A DNA stretch of 40,352 bases from positions 1-40,352 of IMG/VR virus record IMGVR_UViG_3300025879_001568; one strand, written 5' to 3'. The translations under genes were made by a program, and so were the position numbers. The stretch comes from a virus. Shown piece by piece: positions 17,151 through 26,715 of the stretch (the first letter of the stretch is position 1; every line of letters starts with the position of its first letter). The notes below the pieces were generated by a model. That model worked only from the letters and a program-made list of their open reading frames with translations, had not been told where the DNA came from and searched no databases.

Positions 17151-19817
17151 CTATTTTTTAAGTTCTTGAACTTGCGCATCTAAATCCTTAATCGCTTCGA
17201 TTAGAACTCCGACTATGTTAGCGTAAGCAACAGCTAAATGACCATCTCTATCAGCCATACTAACCACTTCTGGTATTACTTTTTGTACCTCTTGAGCTAT
17301 AACCCCCATCTTCAATGTCTTATACTCGTCATCTACTCTAGTGTAATTAACACCCCTTAGATCCCTAACTTTATCAAGAGCGTTTGGTATAGTTACGATG
17401 TTATCCTTAACCCTTTCATCTGAATAAGCTATAATATCATTACTAGCGAATATATCTCCCTTAACATGTAAAGTAAATTGTGGGTTTAATTCCCCAATAC
17501 CTATAGCTTGTCTACTTACATCAGCAACCATGAAATCAACACTTTGTACTTGATTTCCACTAACAGCTCTTACTATATTACCACCCGATGAATTAAAAAC
17601 ACCACCGCTAATACCAGAAGTACCATTTATTGACGTACCACCACTACCAGCTATACCATTAGTACCATTAGTACCATTTCTTCCAGAAGTACCACCATTA
17701 CCGTTTCTACCATGGTTTCCGTTTGCTCCGTTATTACCATTCGCACCAGCGTTACCAGAAGTACCATTATTTCCATTTCTTCCGTTATTCCCGTTGTTTC
17801 CGTTTACTCCATTAGATCCAGCGTTACCAGAAGTACCATTCTTTCCGTTTACTCCATTGTTCCCGTTGTTTCCATTGTTTCCATTTCTTCCAGAAGTACC
17901 GTTGTTTCCGTTTCTACCATGGTTTCCGTTTGCACCAGAAGTACCGTTGTTTCCATTTCTTCCAGAAGTACCGTTGTTTCCAGTTCTACCGTTGTTTCCG
18001 TTTGCACCAGAACTACCATTATTTCCATTTCTTCCAGAAGTACCGTTGTTTCCACTTATACCGTTGTTTCCATTGTTCCCATTAGAACCTGACGTACCTG
18101 ATCTACCAGAGACCCTATTAGCCCCATTATTACCATTGTTACCACTAGTACCATTAGATCCAGATGTACCTGATCTACCAGAATTACCATTGTTTCCGTT
18201 ACCTCCATTGTTACCATTAGACCCATTAGATCCAGATGTACCTGATCTACCAGAGACTCTATTAGCCCCAGTATTACCGTTGTTACCACTAGTTCCTGTG
18301 GATCCAGATGTACCCGATCTACCAGAATTACCATTGTTTCCGTTACCTCCATTGTTTCCATTAGAACCTGATGTACCCGATTTACCAGAATTACCATTAT
18401 TTCCGTTGTTTCCATTTACTCCAGAAGTACCATTATTTCCGTTTCTTCCATGGTTTCCGTTTGCACCAGAACTACCATTATTTCCATTTACTCCAGAAGT
18501 ACCGTTATTTCCGTTTCTTCCATTGTTACCATTATTTCCATTTACTCCATTAGATCCAGCGTTACCAGAAGTACCATTATTTCCGTTTACTCCGTTATTA
18601 CCATTGTTTCCGTTTACCCCAGAAGTACCGTTATTTCCATTTTTTCCGTTATTCCCGTTATTTCCATTAGATCCAGATGTACCTGATCTACCAGAATTAC
18701 CATTGTTTCCGTTACCTCCATTGTTACCATTAGACCCATTAGATCCAGATGTACCTGATCTACCAGAGACCCTATTAGCTCCATTATTACCATTGTTACC
18801 ACTAGTCCCTGTGGATCCAGATGTACCTGATCTACCAGAATTACCGTTACCCCCATTGTTTCCACTAGAACCATTAGAACCTGACGTACCTGATCTACCA
18901 GACACCTTATTAGCACCAGTATTACCATTGTTACCGCTAGTACCATTAGATCCAGATGTACCTGATTTACCAGAATTACCATTAACTCCGTTGTTTCCAT
19001 TTACTCCAGAAGTACCGTTGTTCCCATTTCTTCCATGGTTTCCGTTTGCACCAGAACTACCATTATTTCCATTTACTCCAGAAGTACCGTTGTTTCCGTT
19101 TACTCCGTTATTACCATTGTTTCCATTAGAACCTGACGTACCTGATCTACCAGAATTACCATTGTTTCCATTGTTTCCGTTTACCCCAGAAGTACCATTA
19201 TTTCCGTTTACTCCGTTTCTACCAGGATTACCAGAAGTACCATTTGTACCAGACGGTCCAGAAGTACCACCAACACCAGCAGTACCAGAAGTACCGTCAG
19301 CTATAGATCTAATCGCAACTTTACCATTAGACGGGTTATACACCAAATATTTAGATAAATTATTATCTGTATTTAAACCAGTCATATTCACATCACCACT
19401 TACAGTGGCATTACCAATAACTCTTAAATTAGTACCATCAAATGTTAAATTAGACTCACCATTTATAGAACCAGAATTACCAGTAGCCGTTACAACCCTA
19501 TTATCAGCGTTATTAGCTATTTTCAATGTTTTAGTAACACCAGTGTTACCCTTATATTGAATAGCATTATCCGTACTATTAAAGTATACAGCACCAGGTC
19601 TAGCGTTAGCAGGTATAGAAGATACAACAGGTACAGTAAATTCGGACTTAACGTCAATCTTACCGTTTTCTATCGACATTAATAAATTAGTACCTTCGTA
19701 AAAACCTAAAACTCCTTCTTTACTGTAGGTTAATTCGATATTGTTTTCTGTAGCACCTGAGGAGTACGAAAAATTAAGACTTCCGTTCTCAGGTACAATT
19801 TTTATAGTTTTTCCCAT
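17151..19817 (-). CDS. Collagen-like tail fibre with C-terminal S74 chaperone domain
   Basis: An 888-residue fibre protein. Residues 1-174 are a beta-rich head with [13 protein letters not shown], a pattern common in phage fibres. Residues 175-737 are about 187 Gly-X-Y triplets rich in Asn, Ser and Thr ([12 protein letters not shown]); only two prolines (GPS, GNP) occur, near the start. Four K/R-V-S triplets interrupt the Gly pattern. The C-terminus (about 790-888) is a peptidase S74 intramolecular chaperone: [10 protein letters not shown] (798-807), [15 protein letters not shown] (838-852) and [18 protein letters not shown]799 is the expected self-cleavage serine. These domains trimerise fibres and are then cut off. 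The gene is last in a minus-strand fibre block. Confidence 0.9.
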   Translation of the reverse strand: MGKTIKIVPENGSLNFSYSSGATENNIELTYSKEGVLGFYEGTNLLMSIENGKIDVKSEFTVPVVSSIPANARPGAVYFNSTDNAIQYKGNTGVTKTLKIANNADNRVVTATGNSGSINGESNLTFDGTNLRVIGNATVSGDVNMTGLNTDNNLSKYLVYNPSNGKVAIRSIADGTSGTAGVGGTSGPSGTNGTSGNPGRNGVNGNNGTSGVNGNNGNNGNSGRSGTSGSNGNNGNNGVNGNNGTSGVNGNNGSSGANGNHGRNGNNGTSGVNGNNGVNGNSGKSGTSGSNGTSGNNGNTGANKVSGRSGTSGSNGSSGNNGGNGNSGRSGTSGSTGTSGNNGNNGANRVSGRSGTSGSNGSNGNNGGNGNNGNSGRSGTSGSNGNNGNNGKNGNNGTSGVNGNNGNNGVNGNNGTSGNAGSNGVNGNNGNNGRNGNNGTSGVNGNNGSSGANGNHGRNGNNGTSGVNGNNGNNGNSGKSGTSGSNGNNGGNGNNGNSGRSGTSGSTGTSGNNGNTGANRVSGRSGTSGSNGSNGNNGGNGNNGNSGRSGTSGSNGTSGNNGNNGANRVSGRSGTSGSNGNNGNNGISGNNGTSGRNGNNGSSGANGNNGRTGNNGTSGRNGNNGTSGANGNHGRNGNNGTSGRNGNNGNNGNNGVNGKNGTSGNAGSNGVNGNNGNNGRNGNNGTSGNAGANGNNGANGNHGRNGNGGTSGRNGTNGTNGIAGSGGTSINGTSGISGGVFNSSGGNIVRAVSGNQVQSVDFMVADVSRQAIGIGELNPQFTLHVKGDIFASNDIIAYSDERVKDNIVTIPNALDKVRDLRGVNYTRVDDEYKTLKMGVIAQEVQKVIPEVVSMADRDGHLAVAYANIVGVLIEAIKDLDAQVQELKK
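17607..19295 (-). repeat. Gly-X-Y coding tandem repeat (Asn-rich collagen)
   Basis: Low-complexity 9-base-periodic DNA encoding collagen triplets 175-737 of the 888-residue fibre. Blocks of about 100-250 bases recur nearly unchanged, for example the stretch coding [20 protein letters not shown] appears several times. Such repeats are prone to recombination and assembly collapse. Confidence 0.9.
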
Positions 19818-19848
19818 TTTATTTGTAATATATATATATTTATTTCTG

Positions 19849-22800
19849 TTATTTTCTAGTATATTCTACTCTAGGCGCCGAAACATCTTTTCGTTCAGCA
19901 TTTATTGTGTAATAAGCATTAATGTCGCCACATTTACAATCAACCTTAACCTCACTAATAGAAGTATCGGTAACATAATGCATACAAGCACTACCTATTG
20001 GGGTTAATTGAACCGTAATCGAATCTTCGTGAACTAAACCAACCCAATAATCAGGTAATTTAATTACGTTGTCTTTAACAACACCTCTAACGTAGACACC
20101 ATTTTCAGGTCCCTCTAACACACCGTATTGTAACCTATGTTCACCACCTTTAGTAGGGTGAGGTATATCAAAGAATTTCGAGTTAGCGGATAATGTATCT
20201 AAATTCTCTATAGAATTAAACCCGTTACCGTCTAAACCATTAGGTGTTGCAGTAAAAGGTATGTCCCAACCAAAGAATGCGTTACCATCCCAGTAAACTA
20301 GTTCAGGTGGGGTATTAGAGTCTACTTTCACTTCTATTTCATTAGAACCGTTAATATTAAGCCCATTACCAACAAGAACCTCTAAATCTACATCATTGGT
20401 AAGGAGACCACCGCCACCAAGACCATTACCAGCGTTAACACTAACATAAGATCCGCTAGTACCTTTATTACCTGATATACCAGACGTACCATCATTACCT
20501 GATGAACCTGATGTACCCGAACCACCAGCAACTCCACTAGCACCACCGACACCCGATGTACCATTACTACCGCTAGTTCCTGAAGAACCAGAATTATTTG
20601 ACCTTCCGCTATTACCAACAGCACCTTGTGTACCATTACTACCACTAGTTCCAGAAGATCCTGATAGTCTAGATTGACCACTGTTACCACTGACACCCGA
20701 TGTACCGTTACTACCACTAGTTCCAGAAGAACCTGATAGTGCTGAAGCACCACTGTTACCAGCAACCCCACTAGTCCCTGTTGAACCAGATGAACCTGAC
20801 GCACCGCTATTACCCGAACCACCATTCATTCCGTCAGTACCATTAGATCCAGATGTACCCGAAACTCCAGATACCATATTAAAACCATTGTTACCATTAA
20901 AACCGTTAGTTCCATTTGTTCCCGATGAACCTGATATGGCACTTAAACCATTAGCACCAGTTACACCATTATTACCATTTGATCCACTAGTCCCAGAAGA
21001 TCCTGATAGTCTAGATTGACCACTGTTACCAGCAATACCTGACGTACCATTGCTACCACTAGTTCCTGTAGAACCAGATAGTGCTGAAGCACCGCTGTTA
21101 CCAGCGACTCCGTTATTTCCGTTTGTTCCTGATGAACCTGAAGTACCGCTTAAAGCAGAAGTACCTTTATTTCCGTTATTTCCGTTTGTTCCTGATGAAC
21201 CTGATGTACCACTTAAAGCAGAAGCACCTTTATTTCCGTTGTTTCCAGAGGTACCGTTACTACCAGTAGAACCTGACGTACCACTTAAAGCGGATACACC
21301 ATTAGCACCAGTTACACCATTATTACCATTTGATCCACTAGTCCCAGAAGATCCTGATAGTCTAGATTGGCCGCTGTTACCAGCAACACCTGCCGTACCA
21401 TTACTACCACTAGTTCCTGTAGAACCAGATAGTGCTGAAGCACCGCTGTTACCAGAAACTCCATTATTTCCATTCGTTCCTGAAGAACCATTAGATCCAG
21501 ATATTGCAGATAAACCACTGTTACCAGCAACACCTGCTGTACCATTACTACCACTAGTTCCTGTAGAACCAGATAGTGCTGAAGCACCGCTGTTACCAGC
21601 GACTCCGTTATTTCCGTTTGATCCACTAGTTCCTGTAGAACCAGATAGTGCAGAAGCTCCGCTGTTACCAGCAACTCCATTATTTCCATTCGTTCCTGAA
21701 GAACCTGATGTACCACTTAAAGCAGAAGCACCTTTATTACCATTATTTCCAGAAGTACCGTTACTACCAGTAGAACCTGATGTACCGCTTAAAGCAGAAG
21801 CACCTTTATTACCAGCAATACCTGCTGTACCATTACTACCACTAGTTCCTGTGGAACCAGATAGTGCTGAGGCACCGCTGTTACCAGCGACTCCGTTATT
21901 TCCGTTTGTACCTGACGAACCGTTAGAACCAGATAGTGCTGAAGCACCGCTGTTACCAGCAATACCATTATTTCCAGAAGTACCGTTACTACCAGTAGAA
22001 CCCGATGTACCACTTAAAGCGGATACACCTTTATTACCAGCAACACCTGCTGTACCATTACTACCGCTAGTTCCTGTGGAACCAGATAGTGCTGAAGCAC
22101 CGTTATTACCACCAATACCATTATTTCCATTTGTCCCTGATGAACCCGATGTACCACTTAAAGCAGAAATACCTTTATTTCCAGCAATACCTGCTGTACC
22201 ATTACTACCGCTAGTTCCTGTAGAACCAGATAGTGCTGAGGCACCGCTGTTACCAGCGACTCCGTTATTTCCATTTGTACCTGAAGAACCGTTAGATCCA
22301 GATAGTGCTGAAGCACCGCTGTTACCAGCAATACCCGCTGTACCATTGCTACCACTAGTTCCCGTAGAACCAGATAGTGCCGAAGCACCGCTGTTACCAG
22401 CGACTCCGTTATTTCCATTTGTACCTGAAGAACCTGACGAACCAGATAGTGCAGAAGCTCCGCTGTTACCAGCAATACCCGCTGTACCATTACTACCACT
22501 AGTTCCTGTAGAACCTGACAGTGCTGAAGCACCACTATTCCCAGTAATACCTGCTGTACCATTACTACCACTAGTTCCTGTAGAACCAGATAGTGCGGAC
22601 AAACCGTTGTTACCACCAATACCATTATTTCCGTTCGTTCCTGAAGAGCCTGAAGTACCGCTTAAAGCGGAAATACCTTTATTACCAGCAATACCTGCTG
22701 TACCATTACTACCACTAGTTCCTGTGGAACCAGATAGTGCTGAGGCACCACTGTTACCAGCAATACCCGTTGTACCATTTGTCCCTGAAGAACCAGAAGA

Positions 22801-23163
22801 ACCAGAAATTCCGCTCTGTCCAGAAGACCCAGCAGTACCACTAGTACCCGAAACTATCTCTGAAAACTGAAATTCACCACTAACACTATTGTATGATACA
22901 AAATGTGACGGGTTTTGGTTTTCAGTTAAATCAGAAACACTAATCGTGTCAATAGATAAATCTCTTACATTTTCGAATTTATTACTCGAACTATTATAAC
23001 CTAATAAATCCCCATTCTGAGGATTTAGTAGGACAATATCGTTTAGGTCGGTTATACCCAACCCCTCTATTGTTGCTTTTATATTTTCAAAATTAGTGTC
23101 TAACTCCGTATAGGATAGTGCTCGACCTAAATTATTTCTAAGGTATATTGTTACTGTCGCCAT
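19849..23163 (-). CDS. Giant proline-free collagen-like tail fibre
   Basis: A 1104-residue fibre protein. Residues 1-105 form a head beginning [28 protein letters not shown], the L-T-x-x-E-x-D-x-N-F type N-terminus frequent in phage fibres. Residues 106-904 are about 266 Gly-X-Y triplets made of Ser, Thr, Asn and Ala, with no proline that I can find. A 24-residue unit ([24 protein letters not shown]) recurs, with a non-Gly triplet such as ALS, AIS or RLS about once per unit, roughly 30 in all. The 200-residue C-terminal globular domain contains [30 protein letters not shown] and [23 protein letters not shown], a tip-domain pattern seen in marine phage structural proteins. It lies 31 bases upstream of the second fibre gene. 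Confidence 0.9.
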   Translation of the reverse strand: MATVTIYLRNNLGRALSYTELDTNFENIKATIEGLGITDLNDIVLLNPQNGDLLGYNSSSNKFENVRDLSIDTISVSDLTENQNPSHFVSYNSVSGEFQFSEIVSGTSGTAGSSGQSGISGSSGSSGTNGTTGIAGNSGASALSGSTGTSGSNGTAGIAGNKGISALSGTSGSSGTNGNNGIGGNNGLSALSGSTGTSGSNGTAGITGNSGASALSGSTGTSGSNGTAGIAGNSGASALSGSSGSSGTNGNNGVAGNSGASALSGSTGTSGSNGTAGIAGNSGASALSGSNGSSGTNGNNGVAGNSGASALSGSTGTSGSNGTAGIAGNKGISALSGTSGSSGTNGNNGIGGNNGASALSGSTGTSGSNGTAGVAGNKGVSALSGTSGSTGSNGTSGNNGIAGNSGASALSGSNGSSGTNGNNGVAGNSGASALSGSTGTSGSNGTAGIAGNKGASALSGTSGSTGSNGTSGNNGNKGASALSGTSGSSGTNGNNGVAGNSGASALSGSTGTSGSNGNNGVAGNSGASALSGSTGTSGSNGTAGVAGNSGLSAISGSNGSSGTNGNNGVSGNSGASALSGSTGTSGSNGTAGVAGNSGQSRLSGSSGTSGSNGNNGVTGANGVSALSGTSGSTGSNGTSGNNGNKGASALSGTSGSSGTNGNNGNKGTSALSGTSGSSGTNGNNGVAGNSGASALSGSTGTSGSNGTSGIAGNSGQSRLSGSSGTSGSNGNNGVTGANGLSAISGSSGTNGTNGFNGNNGFNMVSGVSGTSGSNGTDGMNGGSGNSGASGSSGSTGTSGVAGNSGASALSGSSGTSGSNGTSGVSGNSGQSRLSGSSGTSGSNGTQGAVGNSGRSNNSGSSGTSGSNGTSGVGGASGVAGGSGTSGSSGNDGTSGISGNKGTSGSYVSVNAGNGLGGGGLLTNDVDLEVLVGNGLNINGSNEIEVKVDSNTPPELVYWDGNAFFGWDIPFTATPNGLDGNGFNSIENLDTLSANSKFFDIPHPTKGGEHRLQYGVLEGPENGVYVRGVVKDNVIKLPDYWVGLVHEDSITVQLTPIGSACMHYVTDTSISEVKVDCKCGDINAYYTINAERKDVSAPRVEYTRK
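20452..22848 (-). repeat. 72-base-unit collagen repeat array
   Basis: Encodes residues 106-904 of the 1104-residue fibre. A 72-base unit (24 codons) is repeated with small variations; the segment coding [18 protein letters not shown] is almost identical in many copies. Unequal recombination could change stalk length in frame in steps of 24 residues. Confidence 0.9.
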
Positions 23164-23188
23164 TTATTTATGTAGTTTTTAATACATA

Positions 23189-23196
23189 TATAAATA
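23189..23196 (-). promoter_or_regulatory. TATTTATA motif before the 1104-residue fibre gene
   Basis: On the minus strand this reads CTATTTATATATG, matching the extended motif at terL (266) and at 4156. It is 25 bases before the ATG. Candidate late promoter for the two fibre genes. Confidence 0.4.
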
Positions 23197-23235
23197 GTAG
23201 CGAACTACATTAAGATCACTATTTAAATATTTTTT

Positions 23236-25704
23236 TTACACTTTCAATGATATCTTAGGCTTATCTGATTTAAGTGTCATAGTTACAGAAATAGTACCCG
23301 ATTTAGGTAAACGCTTATTCAACATCTCATCTGATATAGGATCTTCAATAAACTTCCTTATAGTACGTTGTATTTCTCTAGCCCCGTACAATCTATCATA
23401 ACCATTTTCTAAAATAAAAGATTTTGACTTTTTATCTACCCTAAATTTAAATCCATTATCTCTAAACCCGTTTGATAGCTCCTTTAGACGAATATCAATT
23501 ATTTTAGTTATATCTTCCTCAGTTAAGTAGTTAAAGTGTACTATTTCATCTAAACGGTTAATAAATTCTGGTTTGAAAGTTCTCTTCATATTCTTCTCTA
23601 TGATGTCTCTAGTATTTTCATTATCAATATCTATATTAGATGAATCATTAAAACCCATTTTATTACCGAAATCTTGGACCTCTTTTAAACCTATATTAGA
23701 TGTCATTATTATAAGAGTGTTCTTAAAATTAACTTTACGACCTCTAGCATCAGTTAAAAACCCTTCATCTAATAATTGTAACATAACGTTAAATATGTCT
23801 GGATGAGCCTTCTCTATCTCGTCGAATAATATCAAAGAATAAGGGTTGGTTTTAACCAACTCAGTTAATTGCCCACCTTCGCTGTAACCAACATATCCTG
23901 GAGGGGAACCTATTATTTTACTAATGTTAAATTTTTCTGAGTACTCAGACATATCTAACCTTATTATAGAATCAGATGAACCGAAAACGCTATCAGCCAA
24001 AGATTTAGCCAACTCAGTCTTACCAACACCAGTAGGACCTATAAACAAAAAAGATCCGATTGGTTTAGTTTGCTTACCCATACGAGTTTTGTTTCTCTTT
24101 ATAGAAGAAACAACCTTTTCAACCGCATCATTTTGCCCCACAACGCTATCAGATAACTTATCACTCATACTAAGTAGTTTATTTAAATCCGACTCAGTAA
24201 CTCTACTTACTGGTATTCCAGTCATCATAGAAACTACATTAGATATCATTTCTGGGGTTATCAAAACCCTAGATTCGTTAATACTTAACTTCCAATCTAT
24301 ATTAGCCTTTTCTAAATCAACTAGAATTTTCTTTTCTTTATCCCTTAAACCAGCAGCCTCTTCAAAGTTCTGACTCTTAACCACACGAGACTTATCCTCC
24401 TTAATCACCTTAAGTTTGGATTCTAGGTCCTTGATTAATTTAGGAGGTGTTATGGAAACCTGACTCATGGAACCAACCTCATCCATAATGTCTATAGCTT
24501 TATCAGGAAACTCACGATTAGTTATATACCTATCAGCTAAAGTTACGATCTCGTCAATAGATTCATCAGAATACTCAACCTTGTGGTAATCCTCATATTT
24601 AGATTTTATATTATTCAATATATTTTTGGTATCCTCTAAAGAAGGGGGGTTAACCAAAACTTTTTGGAATCTTCTATCTAAAGCTCCATCTGTCTCAATA
24701 TGCTCTCTGTACTCATCTAAAGTAGTAGCACCTATACATTGTATTTCACCTCTAGCCATAGCTGGTTTAAAGACATTAGCGGCATCTAAAGACCCAGAAG
24801 AGTTGCCAGCACCAACTATTGTATGTATTTCATCTATAAATAAAATCACATCTGAATTATCTTTAACCTCATCAATAACAGATTTAATTCTTTCTTCAAA
24901 TTGACCCCTATATTTTGTACCAGCAACCAAAGACGTCATATCTAAAGTAACAACCCTTTTACCAACCAATGTTCTAGGACAATCGTTATTAGCTATTTTA
25001 ATCGCCAAACCTTCAGCGATAGCTGTTTTACCTACACCTGGATCACCTATCAATATAGGGTTATTCTTTTTTCTACGAGCTAATATCTGGCAAACTCTAC
25101 CCACCTCTTCGGATCTACCGATAACAGGGTCCAGTATACCCCCTAGGGCTAATTTAGTTAAATCTCTACCAAAACCATCCAACATAGGTGTTTTAGATTT
25201 ATTGTTATCAGTTTTATTTGTTCTCCTAGCTCTTGGAGATTCGTCATCACTTGGTGTAATATTCATATTATTTTTACTTGTTAATTGTTTTATTTTTCTA
25301 GATAAAAAGGTTTTGGTTAAACCAAATTCCTTAAATAATTTAACGAAGGCCTCGTCACTACTCATTGAGATATCAAAAAATAGTTCAGCAGTTATGTATT
25401 CACTACCCTTCTTTTTTAAAACACAATCTCTTATAACATCGTGTAATTGTGGCTCAAAAGGTAATATGGCGCTACTACCATCATTTAAACCATCTGAAGT
25501 TCTTTTAGTTAAAGTGTATAAATCATTGACTAATATATCGAAATCAGGTACCTTATTTTTTATTATTTCACATATGATGTTATCAGTAATAAGTATACCG
25601 TAAACAACATGTTGTAACCTTAACATAGAATCATCATGCTTTAAAGCAGTAGATTGACCCTTGGTAAAGGCTTTCCTTAGTTCGTTAGTCATTCTTTCTT
25701 TCAT
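23236..25704 (-). CDS. ClpC-like AAA+ unfoldase
   Basis: A full-length Hsp100 ATPase of 822 residues that would unfold proteins and thread them through a hexameric pore. Layout: Clp-N-like domain (1-145), linker, AAA-1 with GDPGVGKT (220-227) and ILFIDEIHT (287-295), a UVR-like coiled middle (about 425-460: KSQNFEEAAGLRDKEKKI) typical of ClpC, AAA-2 with GPTGVGKT (556-563), LILFDEIEKA (624-633), NRLDEI (716-721) and sensor-2 GAR (774-776). In AAA-2 the tripeptide MGF (683-685) sits where ClpC has its V/I-G-F ClpP-docking loop. No ClpP gene is in the window, so a host ClpP partner is possible. It has its own host-type promoter and lies upstream of the fibre genes on the same strand. Confidence 0.93.
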   Translation of the reverse strand: MKERMTNELRKAFTKGQSTALKHDDSMLRLQHVVYGILITDNIICEIIKNKVPDFDILVNDLYTLTKRTSDGLNDGSSAILPFEPQLHDVIRDCVLKKKGSEYITAELFFDISMSSDEAFVKLFKEFGLTKTFLSRKIKQLTSKNNMNITPSDDESPRARRTNKTDNNKSKTPMLDGFGRDLTKLALGGILDPVIGRSEEVGRVCQILARRKKNNPILIGDPGVGKTAIAEGLAIKIANNDCPRTLVGKRVVTLDMTSLVAGTKYRGQFEERIKSVIDEVKDNSDVILFIDEIHTIVGAGNSSGSLDAANVFKPAMARGEIQCIGATTLDEYREHIETDGALDRRFQKVLVNPPSLEDTKNILNNIKSKYEDYHKVEYSDESIDEIVTLADRYITNREFPDKAIDIMDEVGSMSQVSITPPKLIKDLESKLKVIKEDKSRVVKSQNFEEAAGLRDKEKKILVDLEKANIDWKLSINESRVLITPEMISNVVSMMTGIPVSRVTESDLNKLLSMSDKLSDSVVGQNDAVEKVVSSIKRNKTRMGKQTKPIGSFLFIGPTGVGKTELAKSLADSVFGSSDSIIRLDMSEYSEKFNISKIIGSPPGYVGYSEGGQLTELVKTNPYSLILFDEIEKAHPDIFNVMLQLLDEGFLTDARGRKVNFKNTLIIMTSNIGLKEVQDFGNKMGFNDSSNIDIDNENTRDIIEKNMKRTFKPEFINRLDEIVHFNYLTEEDITKIIDIRLKELSNGFRDNGFKFRVDKKSKSFILENGYDRLYGAREIQRTIRKFIEDPISDEMLNKRLPKSGTISVTMTLKSDKPKISLKV

Positions 25705-25722
25705 ATAAAATTTGATTTAAGA

Positions 25723-25752
25723 CAAAGATAAAGATATACTTTACAATATCAA
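25723..25752 (-). promoter_or_regulatory. Host-type promoter of the clpC-like gene
   Basis: On the minus strand: TTG (25750-25752), 19-base spacer, TATCTTTG (25723-25730), an exact TAnnTTTG -7 element. The ATG follows after 18 bases, so a short leader is expected. Confidence 0.7.
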
Positions 25753-25785
25753 AATATATTCTATCTTTTATTCAAATATAAATAT

Positions 25786-26022
25786 ATGGAAAAGATGACA
25801 ATATACTTTAAAGACGGCAATCTAATTGAGTTAAATGAAAATTCGTTAACGACATTAACTAATGATAATTTAACCGTAACCACTAAAGCTAGTTCAGAAG
25901 ACGATGATGGTAACCCCGTAGTCGTAACGACCACACAGTTTTATAGTTTAGGTACTATAGATAGGTTAGTTAAAATAAATAAAACAGTTAAATTTGATTT
26001 TGAAGATGTCAGTACTAAGTAA
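25786..26022 (+). CDS. Small unknown protein
   Basis: A 78-residue, beta-rich, acidic protein (MEKMTIYFKDGNLIELNENSL...) with no family I recognise. TATAAATA (25777-25784) ends one base before its ATG. Its end overlaps the KTSC-domain gene by 17 bases, so the two are probably co-expressed and translationally coupled. Confidence 0.7.
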   Translation: MEKMTIYFKDGNLIELNENSLTTLTNDNLTVTTKASSEDDDGNPVVVTTTQFYSLGTIDRLVKINKTVKFDFEDVSTK

Positions 26023-26248
26023 AGAATATCTAGGAGAGAACATAGTAGCTAAATACGAAAGTTCAAACATTAAAGAAGGTAAGTATAACAGAACGACCAA
26101 AAAACTACAAATTTTGTTTAATAGTGGTAGTACTTATGAGTATGATGACGTACCTCACGAGGTATTCGCAGAGCTAAACATAGCCGATAGTCAAGGTAAA
26201 TTCTTTAATGCTAATATATCAAAAAATTACACTTACAGGAAACTATAA
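26006..26248 (+). CDS. KTSC-domain protein
   Basis: An 80-residue single-domain protein. From about residue 27 it follows the KTSC pattern: YNRTTKKLQILFNSGSTYEYDDVPHEVFAEL then ADSQGKFFNANISKNYTYRKL. The domain is known as a C-terminal add-on of some lysyl-tRNA synthetases and as a stand-alone small protein in phages; its function is not settled, though nucleic-acid binding has been suggested. The ATG at 26006 is preferred over an in-frame TTG at 25994. It overlaps the preceding gene and ends 2 bases before the next. Confidence 0.85.
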   Translation: MSVLSKEYLGENIVAKYESSNIKEGKYNRTTKKLQILFNSGSTYEYDDVPHEVFAELNIADSQGKFFNANISKNYTYRKL

Positions 26249-26250
26249 TT

Positions 26251-26715
26251 ATGTTAATAAATATAACTAACGAATCTACAGCAAATATAACGTTTAACGA
26301 AATGGTTAAAGTTGCTATAAACGGTAACGATACTTATAAAGTACTTTGGTATTATAACGGAGAATTTATTAGTGAAATGTTATTACCAGGTGGTACTTGG
26401 GGTGCTATACCTATGGACGAGGTAGGTAATTGGGTTATAGAGTTTAGATCTGATGAAGATGACTCTATGGTACATAAACATGAGTTAGAATTAAATAATA
26501 TGTTAATAATATATGAGAATACAAACCTTAACCTACCTAATTTAGCTAAGGAAGTTAAAGCTCACGCAACAGATCTAGTAAATAGGTTGGATATTGATTT
26601 GCATGTCTTTTTTAAGGGTTCTGAATTGGTTAACTTTGAAGGAACTAGAGTTAAACCATTAAGGTTGAATGATAAAATTAATAGTTTTGATATGATATAT
26701 AAAAAAGTATTATAA
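26251..26715 (+). CDS. Unknown 154-residue protein upstream of the dioxygenase
   Basis: Starts with a beta-sandwich-like stretch (INITNESTANITFNEMVKVAING...YKVLWYYNGEFISEMLLPGGTWGAIPMDEVGNWVIEF), then a helical end. I do not recognise the family. Its TAA overlaps the ATG of the following 2OG-Fe(II) oxygenase by one base, so they are likely coupled and may act together. Confidence 0.75.
   Translation: MLINITNESTANITFNEMVKVAINGNDTYKVLWYYNGEFISEMLLPGGTWGAIPMDEVGNWVIEFRSDEDDSMVHKHELELNNMLIIYENTNLNLPNLAKEVKAHATDLVNRLDIDLHVFFKGSELVNFEGTRVKPLRLNDKINSFDMIYKKVL

Noticed and set aside
17794-19560. Long open frame on the plus strand antisense to the 888-residue fibre, coding a Pro/Leu/Phe-rich product
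   Set aside because: It is the mirror of Gly-X-Y codons: GGN read in reverse gives NCC, so collagen repeats always leave an open Pro-rich antisense frame. No start context or domain supports it.
20452-22848. Regular repeats that might be taken for a CRISPR array
   Set aside because: The repeats are contiguous coding units in frame with no unique spacers.
21050-22870. 606-residue plus-strand open frame antisense to the 1104-residue fibre
   Set aside because: Same artefact of the collagen repeat; the sense product has proper fibre N- and C-terminal domains and the antisense product has none.
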